Translations under genes and position numbers: made by a program
Notes under the pieces: generated by a model
Database searches by the model: none
The model's input: the letters and a program-made list of their open reading frames with translations, nothing else
Told to the model about the DNA's origin: nothing
From: Flavobacterium limnosediminis JC2902
GTDB taxonomy: Bacteria; Bacteroidota; Bacteroidia; Flavobacteriales; Flavobacteriaceae
DNA length: 64,000 nucleotides
NCBI RefSeq assembly: GCF_000498535.1
Contig: NZ_AVGG01000002.1
Coordinates: 124,001-188,000, forward strand
Direction of reading: 5' to 3'
Part shown: positions 1-7,940 of the stretch, piece by piece
Layout: every line of letters starts with the position of its first letter
How positions within the stretch are numbered: the first letter of the stretch is position 1

Positions 1-147
1 CATGAGGAATTCCCAATGTATAACTGGAAAAAAAATAAAGGCTACCCAACTGCAGAACACCGGGAAGCCATTAAGAAGTATGGAGTAACCAAATACCACC
101 GAATGTCGTTTCGGTTGCTACCGGAGCAGTTGAAGCTGGAGTTATAA
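1..147 (+). CDS. rnhB: Ribonuclease HII, C-terminal fragment (cut by window edge)
   Basis: The open frame runs from base 1 to a TAA at 145-147, giving 48 residues that start [17 protein letters not shown] and end [10 protein letters not shown]. The NKGYPT..HREAI...G..KYHRMSF block is the conserved C-terminal part of RNase HII, which removes ribonucleotides and RNA primers from RNA/DNA hybrids in the cytoplasm. Only the tail is in the window, so the catalytic acidic residues cannot be checked. The gene converges with lipB across about 120 bp. Family recognition is good despite the short piece. Confidence 0.82.
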   Translation, partial: HEEFPMYNWKKNKGYPTAEHREAIKKYGVTKYHRMSFRLLPEQLKLEL

Positions 148-269
148 AGGAAGAGAATAGAAAGATGGACGAAAGAAAAAAGACGAGAACAAAAAGTTAA
201 AAACGAATCATATCCAACTACAATCCCCAATCCATTTCCCTTTTTCTATTCTCTATTTTCTTTCCTCTT
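148..269. repeat. Convergent spacer with purine-rich, partly self-complementary repeats
   Basis: Between the rnhB and lipB stops lies a low-complexity stretch. AGAGAATAGAAAG-like words on the left (about 151-165) are mirrored by CTATTCTCTATTTTC on the right (about 245-260), so a transcript could fold. The same AGAGAATAGAAAATAG word occurs at about 55131-55160. It may act as a weak bidirectional terminator. No gene is seen here. Confidence 0.4.
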
Positions 270-965
270 TCAAACCATCTCCGCCTCAAACAAATCAGCG
301 AAGTGTTTTACTATTTTTTGCTTCACTTCCAGCTCGTCAATTGCTCTTCCGAGTTCAACATGCATTGAAGTGACCGCTTTGCCTTTTATCCCGCACGGAA
401 TGATATTATCAAAATACCCCAGGTCGGCATTTACGTTTAGTGCGAAGCCATGCATGGTCACCCATCGGGAAGCACGAACTCCCATTGCACAAATTTTTCT
501 GGCGAACGGCGTGCCCACTCCCAACCAGACTCCGGTTTCGCCCTGACTTCTTTCCGAAGACAGTCCGTAATCGGCTAATGTAAGAATTATGGCTTCTTCC
601 AACAAGCGAAGGTATTTATGGATATCGGTGAAGAAATTTTCAAGATCCAGAATAGGATACCCTACAATCTGACCGGGACCGTGATACGTAATATCCCCTC
701 CTCTGTTTATCTTATAAAAGGTCGCTTCTTTTTCAGCAAGTTGTTTTTCACTTAGAAGCAAATTCGACAAATCACCACTTTTACCTAAAGTATATACGTG
801 TGGATGTTCTACGTATAAAAAGTGATTAGGCGTTTCCAGATTTGACTCTTCCCTCCTGTTTTTTATTTTGAGATCCAGAATTTCCTGAAATAAGGTTTCC
901 TGAAAATCCCAAGCATCTTTATAATCCTTAAATCCTAAATCCTGAAGTTGTACTTTCTTGTTCAT
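270..965 (-). CDS. lipB: Octanoyl-[acyl-carrier-protein]:protein N-octanoyltransferase (lipoate biosynthesis)
   Basis: LipB transfers octanoate from octanoyl-ACP to lipoyl domains of 2-oxo acid dehydrogenases and GcvH, the first step of lipoate synthesis in the cytoplasm. The 231-aa protein has the family signatures RGGDITYHGPGQ (about residues 87-98), GVWLG, a KICAMGVR..RWVTMHGFALNV block carrying the conserved Lys, and IIPCGI with the acyl-thioester Cys near residue 191. The length is typical for Bacteroidota, where the N-terminus is slightly longer than in E. coli. It starts 7 bp after the stop of the upstream lipoprotein gene, so the two are probably co-transcribed. A client lipoyl protein (the E2 at 32387-33670) is in the same window but is not linked. 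Confidence 0.96.
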   Translation of the reverse strand: MNKKVQLQDLGFKDYKDAWDFQETLFQEILDLKIKNRREESNLETPNHFLYVEHPHVYTLGKSGDLSNLLLSEKQLAEKEATFYKINRGGDITYHGPGQIVGYPILDLENFFTDIHKYLRLLEEAIILTLADYGLSSERSQGETGVWLGVGTPFARKICAMGVRASRWVTMHGFALNVNADLGYFDNIIPCGIKGKAVTSMHVELGRAIDELEVKQKIVKHFADLFEAEMV

Positions 966-972
966 AGCTACA

Positions 973-1776
973 TTATTCTAATTCGACTTCAAAATTCAGA
1001 TTTTTACTTTCCATGTATTCTTTCATTGGATAAGATATTGTCACCGATTTTTTATCGTCACTGATTTTAGCATTGGGCGCTGAAATCTTTTTTATCTTTT
1101 TCGGAAATGAAACCTCCATTATATAATTCGATTCCTGATAGATCATTTCCATCGATTGGGTCATCTGATTTGAAAGTACTTCTGCCTCTCCATTACCCAC
1201 ACCTTCTTTTTCGAGTCCTTTTTTATAGTCTTCTTTAATTTCGTCTTTGGATTTTACCGTTACGCTTTTGCTGAATTTTTTACCATCGAAACTATAACGC
1301 GTAACACCGTCGTTTTTTGGCTCATTCCCTTGCGTCGGATTCTTCCCCACAGGACTAACATCTGAAAGTGCTTTTACCGGAGAAACCATTTCCTGAAACT
1401 CGGTTATGTTTTTAAAATCGGTGTACATATCAAAAAGAAACGTTCCTGCTTTTTCGTTCATCACCATATGACAGGTAAACTTTTCCAGTTTTTTGATTTT
1501 CTCCTGTTCCTCTTTTAATAATTTGGCAATGCTGTCTTTTTTTATTGCATACACCGAAGCCATCGTAAAAGTAGAATCAATATCTTTCGATTTCCCGCCA
1601 ACATTCGTCCCCATACCTCCCATTTCATTCCCGACCATTGTCATCATCTTGGACATATCAAACCGGTAATTGATCCTTCCGGAATTATTATCCTTAAAAC
1701 TGACACTTTCCGCAATCACACAACTGGTCATTGAAAAAACAAAAACTATAAACAGCAACAAAGTTACTTTCTTCAT
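973..1776 (-). CDS. Putative lipoprotein of unknown function
   Basis: This 267-aa protein begins MKKVTLLLFIVFVF followed by SMTSC, a type II signal peptide with a lipobox Cys near residue 19, so a membrane-anchored lipoprotein is predicted. I chose this ATG because it starts the hydrophobic leader; an in-frame start 81 bp upstream would add a non-signal extension that reads into a dispersed repeat. The mature part is Lys/Glu/Met-rich without a domain I recognise. It has NGEAEVLSNQMTQ and a beta-like C-terminus (KISDDKKSVTISYPMKEY). It sits 7 bp upstream of lipB. A TATTTTTG -7-like element lies at 1792-1799. Function unknown. Confidence 0.8.
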   Translation of the reverse strand: MKKVTLLLFIVFVFSMTSCVIAESVSFKDNNSGRINYRFDMSKMMTMVGNEMGGMGTNVGGKSKDIDSTFTMASVYAIKKDSIAKLLKEEQEKIKKLEKFTCHMVMNEKAGTFLFDMYTDFKNITEFQEMVSPVKALSDVSPVGKNPTQGNEPKNDGVTRYSFDGKKFSKSVTVKSKDEIKEDYKKGLEKEGVGNGEAEVLSNQMTQSMEMIYQESNYIMEVSFPKKIKKISAPNAKISDDKKSVTISYPMKEYMESKNLNFEVELE

Positions 1777-1791
1777 TATTACAAATTTCCC

Positions 1792-1799
1792 CAAAAATA
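1792..1799 (-). promoter_or_regulatory. Putative -7 promoter element for the lipoprotein-lipB operon
   Basis: The minus strand reads TATTTTTG, a match to the Bacteroidota TAnnTTTG element, 15 nt before the chosen ATG at 1776. No clear TTG -33 element is found at the usual distance, so support is moderate. Confidence 0.4.
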
Positions 1800-1815
1800 C
1801 AAAATAGTTTCCTAA

Positions 1816-1897
1816 TAGCCCTGATGGGAGCGGCATCCTTTTCTGGTTGCGGAACAACGTGGAGCAACCAGAAAAGATATAGCAGACAGCAGGAAAA
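1816..1897 (+). repeat. Dispersed stem-loop repeat, copy A
   Basis: The element starts TAGCCCTGATGGGAGCGGCATC. It has a perfect 13-bp inverted repeat CTTTTCTGGTTGC (1838-1850) / GCAACCAGAAAAG (1864-1876) and closes with GATATAGCAGACAGCAGG. The flanks match the copies at 39116, 53897 and 62170 (reverse) while the stem sequence is different in each, so the structure rather than the sequence is kept. It lies between divergent genes. Confidence 0.75.
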
Positions 1898-2000
1898 TGG
1901 ATTGCAGATAAAACCCAAGCCTTTCCGCTTCAAAAAAGTTCACAGTCGCAGTAATCAGTTTACAGGATTTAAAAACCAATTACTACAAACACCTAGTTAT

Positions 2001-2067
2001 CTCATTTTCAAATTACCAAATTTTCAAATTTTCAAATTGCCTCATTTTCAAATTATACCTATCTTTG
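2001..2067 (+). promoter_or_regulatory. lysS promoter embedded in a TTTTCAAATT repeat tract
   Basis: CTCATTTTCAAATTA occurs twice (2001-2015 and 2041-2055), with further TTTTCAAATT words between. A TTG at 2037-2039 and TATCTTTG at 2060-2067 are 20 bp apart and fit the Bacteroidota -33/-7 promoter; the predicted start is about 15-20 nt before the lysS ATG. The -33 element lies inside the repeat, so repeat changes would change the promoter. Confidence 0.6.
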
Positions 2068-2090
2068 CAGCCTTAAAATAAATAAGAATT

Positions 2091-3791
2091 ATGCAACTTT
2101 CAGAACAAGAAATCATCAGAAGAGAGAAATTGAGCAAGTTGAGAGAACTTGGCATCAATCCGTATCCGGCAAATTTGTTTCCCGTTAATCATACGTCGAA
2201 GCAGATAAAGGACGCTTTTGAAGAAGGCAAGAAGGTTGTGGTGGCCGGACGATTAATGAGTGTTCGCGATCAGGGAAAAGCCTCGTTTGCGGAACTTCAG
2301 GACAGCGAAGGCCGAATTCAGGCATATTTTAACCGCGATGTGATTTGCGAAGGCGAAGACAAAACGCTATACAATACGGTTTTCAAAAAACTGACCGATT
2401 TAGGGGACTTCATCGGAATTGAAGGTGAATTGTTTACTACACAAGTGGGAGCGAAATGTATTCGTGTTTCGAATTTTACCTTCCTTAGCAAAACATTGCG
2501 TCCATTACCATTACCAAAGATGGACGAAGAAGGAAACGTGTTTGACGCATTTACCGATCCGGAATTGCGTTACCGTATGCGTTATGTGGATTTGGTGGTG
2601 AACCCGCAAGTGAAAGAGGTATTCATGAAAAGAACCAAACTGTTCACGGCGATGCGTACGTTCTTTAACGAGGCCGGTTATATGGAAGTGGAAACTCCGG
2701 TTTTACAATCCATTCCGGGCGGAGCATCAGCGCGTCCGTTTATCACGCATCACAATTCGTTGGACATTCCGCTTTACATGCGAATTGCGAATGAATTGTA
2801 TTTGAAAAGACTAATCGTTGGTGGTTTTGACGGAGTGTATGAGTTTTCGAAAAACTTCCGCAATGAGGGAATGGACCGCACTCACAATCCGGAATTTACC
2901 GCCATGGAAATATATGTAGCCTACAAAGACTACAATTGGATGATGGAATTCACCGAAAACCTTTTGGAATATTGCGCGCTCCAGGTGAACGGTACAAGCG
3001 ATGCAACTTTCGGAGAACACAATGTAAGCTTCAAAGCGCCATACGCACGAGTTACGATGACCGACGCTATCAAACAATTTACCGGTTTTGACATTTCAGG
3101 AAAATCGGAAACCGAATTATTTGAAGCAGCAAAAGGCATGGGTATTGAAGTGGACGAAACCATGGGGAAAGGAAAACTGATTGATGAGATTTTCGGAGCG
3201 AAATGCGAAGGAAACTTTATTCAACCGACGTTCATCACGGATTACCCGAAAGAAATGTCGCCATTATGTAAATCACACCGTGACAATCCGGAATTAACAG
3301 AGCGTTTCGAATTGATGGTATGCGGAAAAGAAATCGCAAATGCCTATTCGGAATTGAATGACCCGATCGACCAAAGAGAGCGTTTTGAAGCCCAGTTGGC
3401 ATTATCCGAAAGAGGTGATGACGAAGCAATGTTCATCGATAACGATTTTCTAAGAGCATTGGAATACGGTATGCCGCCAACGTCGGGATTGGGAATCGGA
3501 ATGGACCGTTTGATCATGTTCCTAACCAACAACCCTTCGATTCAGGAAGTGCTGTTCTTCCCGCAAATGCGTCCGGAAAAGAAAGCGATTCAGATTGAAT
3601 TGGAAGCTGAAGAAAAACTGATTGTGGAATTACTTCAAAAGCACGGAAACACTATGGAATTGTCCGAACTTAAAATCAGAGTGGCACTAAGCGGGAAAAA
3701 ATGGGACAAAGCAATGAAAACTTTAGCGCAACACGGACTAACATCGGTAAGTGTAAACGGCGACAGCAAAGTGGTTGCTTTAAAAGAATAA
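2091..3791 (+). CDS. lysS: Lysyl-tRNA synthetase (class II)
   Basis: LysS charges tRNA-Lys in the cytoplasm. The 566-aa protein has an OB-fold anticodon-binding domain (about residues 50-145, with VAGRLMSVRDQGKASFAELQD) and then the class II core. Motif 2 is FRNEGMDRTHNPEF near residue 255 and motif 3 is GLGIGMDRL near residue 466. About 70 extra C-terminal residues (from about 498) follow the core and resemble a small helical appended domain often seen in Bacteroidota LysRS. The ATG at 2091 follows a good promoter (TATCTTTG at 2060-2067), and a hairpin terminator follows the stop. Confidence 0.97.
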   Translation: MQLSEQEIIRREKLSKLRELGINPYPANLFPVNHTSKQIKDAFEEGKKVVVAGRLMSVRDQGKASFAELQDSEGRIQAYFNRDVICEGEDKTLYNTVFKKLTDLGDFIGIEGELFTTQVGAKCIRVSNFTFLSKTLRPLPLPKMDEEGNVFDAFTDPELRYRMRYVDLVVNPQVKEVFMKRTKLFTAMRTFFNEAGYMEVETPVLQSIPGGASARPFITHHNSLDIPLYMRIANELYLKRLIVGGFDGVYEFSKNFRNEGMDRTHNPEFTAMEIYVAYKDYNWMMEFTENLLEYCALQVNGTSDATFGEHNVSFKAPYARVTMTDAIKQFTGFDISGKSETELFEAAKGMGIEVDETMGKGKLIDEIFGAKCEGNFIQPTFITDYPKEMSPLCKSHRDNPELTERFELMVCGKEIANAYSELNDPIDQRERFEAQLALSERGDDEAMFIDNDFLRALEYGMPPTSGLGIGMDRLIMFLTNNPSIQEVLFFPQMRPEKKAIQIELEAEEKLIVELLQKHGNTMELSELKIRVALSGKKWDKAMKTLAQHGLTSVSVNGDSKVVALKE

Positions 3792-3818
3792 AACCTAAAA
3801 CAATACAATATTATATTT

Positions 3819-3847
3819 AAGGAGTTCATTTTAAGCTCCTTTTTTTG
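3819..3847 (+). terminator. Rho-independent terminator after lysS
   Basis: AAGGAGTT (3819-3826) pairs with AGCTCCTT (8 bp including one T-G wobble) around a short loop and is followed by a run of T residues. Confidence 0.75.
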
Positions 3848-3910
3848 TTTTCTGATTAAACCTTTTAAACTTCAGACTGTCCTATACCTATAACACAAAA
3901 AACATAAAAC

Positions 3911-4336
3911 ATGAAAAACGTAATTATAGCAGTTGTGATGATGATATCATTGGCAACTTTTGCGCAGGACCGAAAAATGAAAAGGGAAGAATTCACTCCG
4001 GAACAACGTGTTGAGCTGCAAACCAAAAAACTGACTTTGGAATTAGATCTGAATGAAAAACAACAAAAGGACATCAAAAAACTTTTGACCGAACAAAGTA
4101 AAAAACACGAAGAAGCCAAAGCCAAACACAAAGCAATGAAAGAATCCGACAAAGCACCAACCAATGATGAGCGCTTCGCCATGAAAAGTAAAATGCTGGA
4201 CGAAAAAATTGCATTCAAATCGGAAATAAAAAAAATTCTGTCCGAAAAACAAATGGCAAAATGGGAAGAATTAAAAGAGGAGAGAATGAAGCAAATGAAG
4301 GAACAAAAAAGCATGAGACATCACAAAAAATATTAA
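3911..4336 (+). CDS. Small exported Lys/Glu-rich helical protein (Spy/CpxP-like in appearance)
   Basis: This 141-aa protein has a signal peptide (MKNVIIAVVMMISLATFAQ, cleavage after about residue 19). The charged helical body has FTPEQRVELQTKKLTLELDL near residues 28-47 and a second helix near MLDEKIAFKSEIKKILSEKQMAKWEEL. The repeated LxLELxLNxxQ and LSxxQxxKW pattern resembles periplasmic LTxxQ-type chaperone-like proteins (Spy/CpxP), here inferred from pattern only. The tail is rich in Met, His and Lys (KSMRHHKKY). It is preceded by the lysS terminator, so it has its own promoter, which I could not place confidently. Function unproven. Confidence 0.75.
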   Translation: MKNVIIAVVMMISLATFAQDRKMKREEFTPEQRVELQTKKLTLELDLNEKQQKDIKKLLTEQSKKHEEAKAKHKAMKESDKAPTNDERFAMKSKMLDEKIAFKSEIKKILSEKQMAKWEELKEERMKQMKEQKSMRHHKKY

Positions 4337-4360
4337 TCACATAAATATTTGCTCAAAATT

Positions 4361-4390
4361 TTGGATTTCATACATTTTTCTTTAGTTTTG
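4361..4390 (+). promoter_or_regulatory. Promoter for the small exported protein at 4424
   Basis: TTG at 4361-4363 and TAGTTTTG at 4383-4390 are separated by 19 bp, a full match to the Bacteroidota -33/-7 architecture, 33 nt before the ATG at 4424. Confidence 0.6.
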
Positions 4391-4423
4391 GTACTTATAA
4401 CCTTTAACTACTATTTTAAAATT

Positions 4424-4783
4424 ATGAAAAAAATAATTACCCTTTTTGTGTTGTTTTTTGCCTTTTCGATAAATGCATCTGCTCAAGACAAGTCTATTGA
4501 ATTCGAAATAAGCGCAAAGAAAGACCTTGAACTACTTATCAGCGTAGTACCTGTAGACAACAATATGCAGATGGCTTTCTACGAACTTTTCAAGAAGAAA
4601 CACACAGACTTAGCTGCACCAGAGATGACTCAAGCTAAAAGAATCGAGATCAGTTCTATTATCGACGCTAAATTAAGAGCTTCTTTAACTAACGACCAAA
4701 CTATCTCTTTGGAAAAGAACCCGGCCGTTTATGCTCAGCTAATCGCAAAAGTTCCTTCCACTGAAAAAGCTAAAAAGAAATAA
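4424..4783 (+). CDS. Small exported protein of unknown function
   Basis: This 119-aa protein begins MKKIITLFVLFFAFSINASAQ, a clear signal peptide cleaved near residue 21. The ATG at 4424 was preferred to an in-frame ATG 75 bp upstream because it starts the leader and because a promoter lies between the two. The mature part is about 98 residues, mostly helical, ending in KVPSTEKAKKK. No domain is recognised. It may be periplasmic. It converges on hemL and shares a bidirectional hairpin with it. Confidence 0.75.
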   Translation: MKKIITLFVLFFAFSINASAQDKSIEFEISAKKDLELLISVVPVDNNMQMAFYELFKKKHTDLAAPEMTQAKRIEISSIIDAKLRASLTNDQTISLEKNPAVYAQLIAKVPSTEKAKKK

Positions 4784-4790
4784 CAGTTTT

Positions 4791-4830
4791 TATAATACAT
4801 AAAAATGGTTTTTTTATGTATTATAATTCT
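4791..4830. terminator. Bidirectional terminator hairpin between convergent genes
   Basis: TATAATACAT AAAAA (4791-4805) pairs with TTTTT ATGTATTATA (ending about 4825) to make a long AT-rich stem with T tracts on both strands. The hemL stop codon (4821-4823) lies inside the right arm. Confidence 0.75.
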
Positions 4831-6107
4831 TTAGCGACCTTACTGACAGCATTAATGGTAAAATCCAGATCATCATAGGTCAGAGCATCTGTAATAAACC
4901 ATGTTTCATAGGCTGAAGGCGCAATATAAATCCCTTCACGCAATAATCCGTGGAAGAATTTCTTAAAGGTTTCATTGTCACCGTTCGCGGCCGTTTGAAA
5001 ATCAGAAACAGGATTAGCATCAAAGTGTACGGAAATCATGGAACCAACACGATTGATTGTAAACACGACATTCGCATCGGTTAACACCTTTGAAATTCCT
5101 TTTTCAAGGTAAGCCGTTTTTTCTTCAAGGCGCTGAAACAATTGCGCATCCGAATTAATTTCCTGTAACATTGCTAATCCGGCTGCCATAGCCAACGGAT
5201 TACCGGACAATGTACCCGCCTGATAAACAGGACCAACCGGAGCCAGACAATTCATAATTTCATCACGGGCAGCGAAAGCACCGACAGGCAAGCCACCACC
5301 AATTACCTTTCCGAAACAAACTATATCGGCCGCGATATTAAACAACTCCTGCGCTCCGCCTTTAGCTAAGCGGAATCCCGTCATAACTTCATCAAAAATA
5401 AACAACGTCCCATTATCATTACAAAGCTGGCGCAAACCTTCCAAGAAACCTTTTGCAGGCGGAATACAACCCATGTTTCCGGCAACAGGTTCAATGATTA
5501 TGGCTGCAATTTCATTTTTGTTCACTTCAAACAATTGTTTAACATTCTCCAAATCGTTATAACGAGCCAGAAGCGTATCTTTTGCTGTGCCCGCTGTTAC
5601 ACCCGGACTGTTAGGTGAACCAAAAGTTATGGCCCCACTCCCCGCCTGAATCAGAAACGAATCGGAATGACCGTGATAACAACCTGAAAATTTTATGATT
5701 TTATCTCTTTGTGTAAACCCTCTTGCCAAACGGATGGCACTCATACAGGCTTCGGTACCCGAATTCACAAAACGTATTTTATCGATATTCGGAACCATAG
5801 AAACGGCAAGAGCCGCAATTTCGGTTTCCAAAGCGGTAGGCATCCCGAAAGAAGTTCCTTTTTTAGCTTTTTCAATTACCGCATTGACAACCGGCTCATA
5901 GGCATGTCCCAAAAGCATCGGCCCCCAGGAATTTATATAATCAATTAACCTGTTACCGTCTTCATCATACAAATAGGCGCCCTTGGCTTCTTTTGCAAAT
6001 ATCGGGGTCCCACCCACTGCTTTGAACGCACGAACAGGAGAATTGACTCCGCCCGGAATTACTTTTGCAGCCTCTACAAAAAGCTGGCTGCTTCTCTGGT
6101 ATAACAT
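4821..6107 (-). CDS. hemL: Glutamate-1-semialdehyde 2,1-aminomutase
   Basis: HemL converts glutamate-1-semialdehyde to 5-aminolevulinate, the last step of the C5 route to haem, using PLP/PMP in the cytoplasm. The 428-aa sequence has the class III aminotransferase layout: [11 protein letters not shown] near residue 18, NSGTEA near residue 115, GCYHGHSD, the PLP Asp in FDEVMTGFR (about residues 237-245) and the Schiff-base Lys in [14 protein letters not shown] (about residue 267). The start ATG overlaps the stop of the upstream glucosaminidase gene by 1 nt, so translation is probably coupled. No obvious tetrapyrrole link is seen in the neighbouring genes. Confidence 0.97.
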   Translation of the reverse strand: MLYQRSSQLFVEAAKVIPGGVNSPVRAFKAVGGTPIFAKEAKGAYLYDEDGNRLIDYINSWGPMLLGHAYEPVVNAVIEKAKKGTSFGMPTALETEIAALAVSMVPNIDKIRFVNSGTEACMSAIRLARGFTQRDKIIKFSGCYHGHSDSFLIQAGSGAITFGSPNSPGVTAGTAKDTLLARYNDLENVKQLFEVNKNEIAAIIIEPVAGNMGCIPPAKGFLEGLRQLCNDNGTLFIFDEVMTGFRLAKGGAQELFNIAADIVCFGKVIGGGLPVGAFAARDEIMNCLAPVGPVYQAGTLSGNPLAMAAGLAMLQEINSDAQLFQRLEEKTAYLEKGISKVLTDANVVFTINRVGSMISVHFDANPVSDFQTAANGDNETFKKFFHGLLREGIYIAPSAYETWFITDALTYDDLDFTINAVSKVAKEL

Positions 6108-6961
6108 TATGATTTTATTTTAAGTATTTGACCTATGGATATTGCATTATCCGGGAGTCCGTTTATTTTCATCAATTCGTCCACGGAAAGATTGAATTTC
6201 CTTGAAATAGAATACAACGTATCCCCCTGTGACACCCTGTATGATTTATCGTCCAGTGGTTTATCGGATATTTTTGCTATCGGCTGATAACCGGAACCAA
6301 TCACTTCCTCATCGATTTTATACAACTCATAGCGTTCGATTAATCCGATTAGTTTTTCGGGATATTTCACATCTGTCGCATAACCAGCTGCACGCAATCC
6401 TTTTGCCCACTCCACATAGTTACCCTTATCGAGTTTAAACAGATTAGCGTAACGGCTTCGGGTTGTAAGAAATAAGGAATGATCACGATAGGATTCGGAG
6501 GCCAGTTCGTATTTACGAAAACACTCCTGCGCCGCATCGTCGTCGTGATGCACACTTTCCCCGGTCCACCCTGTATGACATTTGATACCGAAATGATTGT
6601 TGGCCTTCTGAGCCAGAATACCGGTTCCCGCACCAGACTCCAAAACGCCCTGCGCGAGAGTAATACTGGAAGGTATCCCGTGCTTACGCATGTTTTCTTT
6701 TGCAATTTCTTTGTACTGAGCTATGTACGCCTTGACCAATTCCGTTGTGACTGAAATTTTCGAGGTTGCCTCCAAAACTTCCGATTTAGATTGGTTCTGA
6801 GACGAAGTACCACTTTGCTTACCATGGACAACCGGAACTTTTTTAACAGGGGCAGTTTTGCCCTTATGCGAACCCGTCGATGCTGTTCGCACCTTGGAAC
6901 TCGAACCACAACTGTAAAGACTCAACGCCAGAAATAAAATAAAAATCCGCTTCAACATCAT
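6107..6961 (-). CDS. Lipoprotein N-acetylglucosaminidase (peptidoglycan hydrolase) with LysM domain
   Basis: The 284-aa protein starts [21 protein letters not shown], a lipoprotein signal peptide with Cys near residue 18. A Ser/Lys linker follows, then a mannosyl-glycoprotein endo-beta-N-acetylglucosaminidase-type (FlgJ/Atl) domain at about residues 95-220. Motifs are [15 protein letters not shown] (with the catalytic Glu), [27 protein letters not shown] and [11 protein letters not shown]-terminal LysM ([27 protein letters not shown]) binds peptidoglycan. It should act on the cell wall from a membrane-anchored position, probably in growth or cell separation. It overlaps the upstream gene by 4 nt and hemL by 1 nt, a tightly coupled three-gene operon. 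Confidence 0.9.
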   Translation of the reverse strand: MMLKRIFILFLALSLYSCGSSSKVRTASTGSHKGKTAPVKKVPVVHGKQSGTSSQNQSKSEVLEATSKISVTTELVKAYIAQYKEIAKENMRKHGIPSSITLAQGVLESGAGTGILAQKANNHFGIKCHTGWTGESVHHDDDAAQECFRKYELASESYRDHSLFLTTRSRYANLFKLDKGNYVEWAKGLRAAGYATDVKYPEKLIGLIERYELYKIDEEVIGSGYQPIAKISDKPLDDKSYRVSQGDTLYSISRKFNLSVDELMKINGLPDNAISIGQILKIKS

Positions 6962-7863
6962 ATATAATTTAACAATGGTAACTGTTTCTTCTTCAAAAGA
7001 AGGTTCATCCCCTTACAACCCTGCAGACCACCAGTATGCACTGCCAATATTTTAGAGCCCTCCGGAAAATATCCCTTCTCAATTAAATCGTAAATCCCAA
7101 ACATCATTTTCCCTGTGTAAACCGGATCCAACGAAACTCCTGTTTCCTGATAAAACCCGTTTAAAAAAAGAATCAACTCTTCAGAGATTTTTCCATAACC
7201 TCCGAAATGATATTCTGTGATCAATTCCCAGTTATTCTTAGTTTTTACAAAGCTACGAATATCATCGGATAAAAACGAACCCTTTAACGATGGAAACCCG
7301 ATCACTTTCTGATTTTCACCCGACGAGTTAATTATTCCGGACAATGTCCCTCCCGTACCTACGGCACAGCAAACATGCGTAAATTCAGCGTCATCGGCCG
7401 TTAAAATTTCTTCGCACCCTTTTACTGCAAGATCATTGGTTCCGCCTTCAGGCAACAGATAAAAATCGCCATATTCCAAACGCAATTTCCCGATAAACTC
7501 CGGAGCATCTTTTTCTCGAAACACTTCCCGGCTGACGAAAACAAATTTCATTCCATTCTGTTTCGCAGACAAAAGAGTTGGATTATCACTTATCTTATCT
7601 GCCAACTCCTCACCTCTGATTACCCCGATGGTTTCGAAACCATATTTTTTACCCGCAGCGGCAACTGCAGCAATATGATTGGAAAAAGCCCCACCAAAAG
7701 TCAACAGAACAGTAAACCCTTCCGATTTAGCCTTAATCAGATTGTACTTTAACTTACGGTATTTGTTTCCTGAAATTTCCGGATCAAGTAAATCTTCCCG
7801 CTTTAAAAAAAGAGACACTCCCTTTACACTAATATTCTTAATTTCCTGATTATACGATTGCAT
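6958..7863 (-). CDS. PLP-dependent ACC deaminase / D-cysteine desulfhydrase family enzyme
   Basis: With the start at the ATG of MQSYNQEIKN the protein is 301 aa. Tryptophan synthase beta-fold features are LFLKREDLLDPEISGNKYRKLKY (the PLP Lys is in GNKYRKL), LLTFGGAFSNHIAA and the glycine loop CAVGTGGTLSG. The family breaks down small amino acids such as D-cysteine or 1-aminocyclopropane-1-carboxylate to ammonia and a 2-oxo acid; the true substrate cannot be read from the sequence. An upstream in-frame ATG (7920) was rejected because a strong promoter lies between it and this ATG. The promoter is so close (4 nt) that the mRNA is probably leaderless. First gene of an operon with the glucosaminidase and hemL. 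Confidence 0.88.
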   Translation of the reverse strand: MQSYNQEIKNISVKGVSLFLKREDLLDPEISGNKYRKLKYNLIKAKSEGFTVLLTFGGAFSNHIAAVAAAGKKYGFETIGVIRGEELADKISDNPTLLSAKQNGMKFVFVSREVFREKDAPEFIGKLRLEYGDFYLLPEGGTNDLAVKGCEEILTADDAEFTHVCCAVGTGGTLSGIINSSGENQKVIGFPSLKGSFLSDDIRSFVKTKNNWELITEYHFGGYGKISEELILFLNGFYQETGVSLDPVYTGKMMFGIYDLIEKGYFPEGSKILAVHTGGLQGCKGMNLLLKKKQLPLLNYI

Positions 7864-7867
7864 ACTG

Positions 7868-7896
7868 CAAAGGTACAAGATATAAAAAAAGTGCAA
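7868..7896 (-). promoter_or_regulatory. Strong promoter for the deaminase-glucosaminidase-hemL operon, predicted leaderless
   Basis: The minus strand has TTG (complement of 7894-7896), an 18-bp spacer and TACCTTTG (complement of 7868-7875), a perfect Bacteroidota promoter. Only 4 nt separate the G of TACCTTTG from the ATG at 7863, so transcription should start at or beside the A of the start codon. Confidence 0.7.
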
Positions 7897-7940
7897 CTCA
7901 AATGAGCTACACTTTTCCATTCTTTTATTAAGGCAAAGGA

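Noticed and set aside
1824..2081. 85-codon plus-strand frame upstream of lysS
   Set aside because: It translates stem-loop repeat copy A and the TTTTCAAATT repeats that carry the lysS promoter; there is no protein-like pattern.
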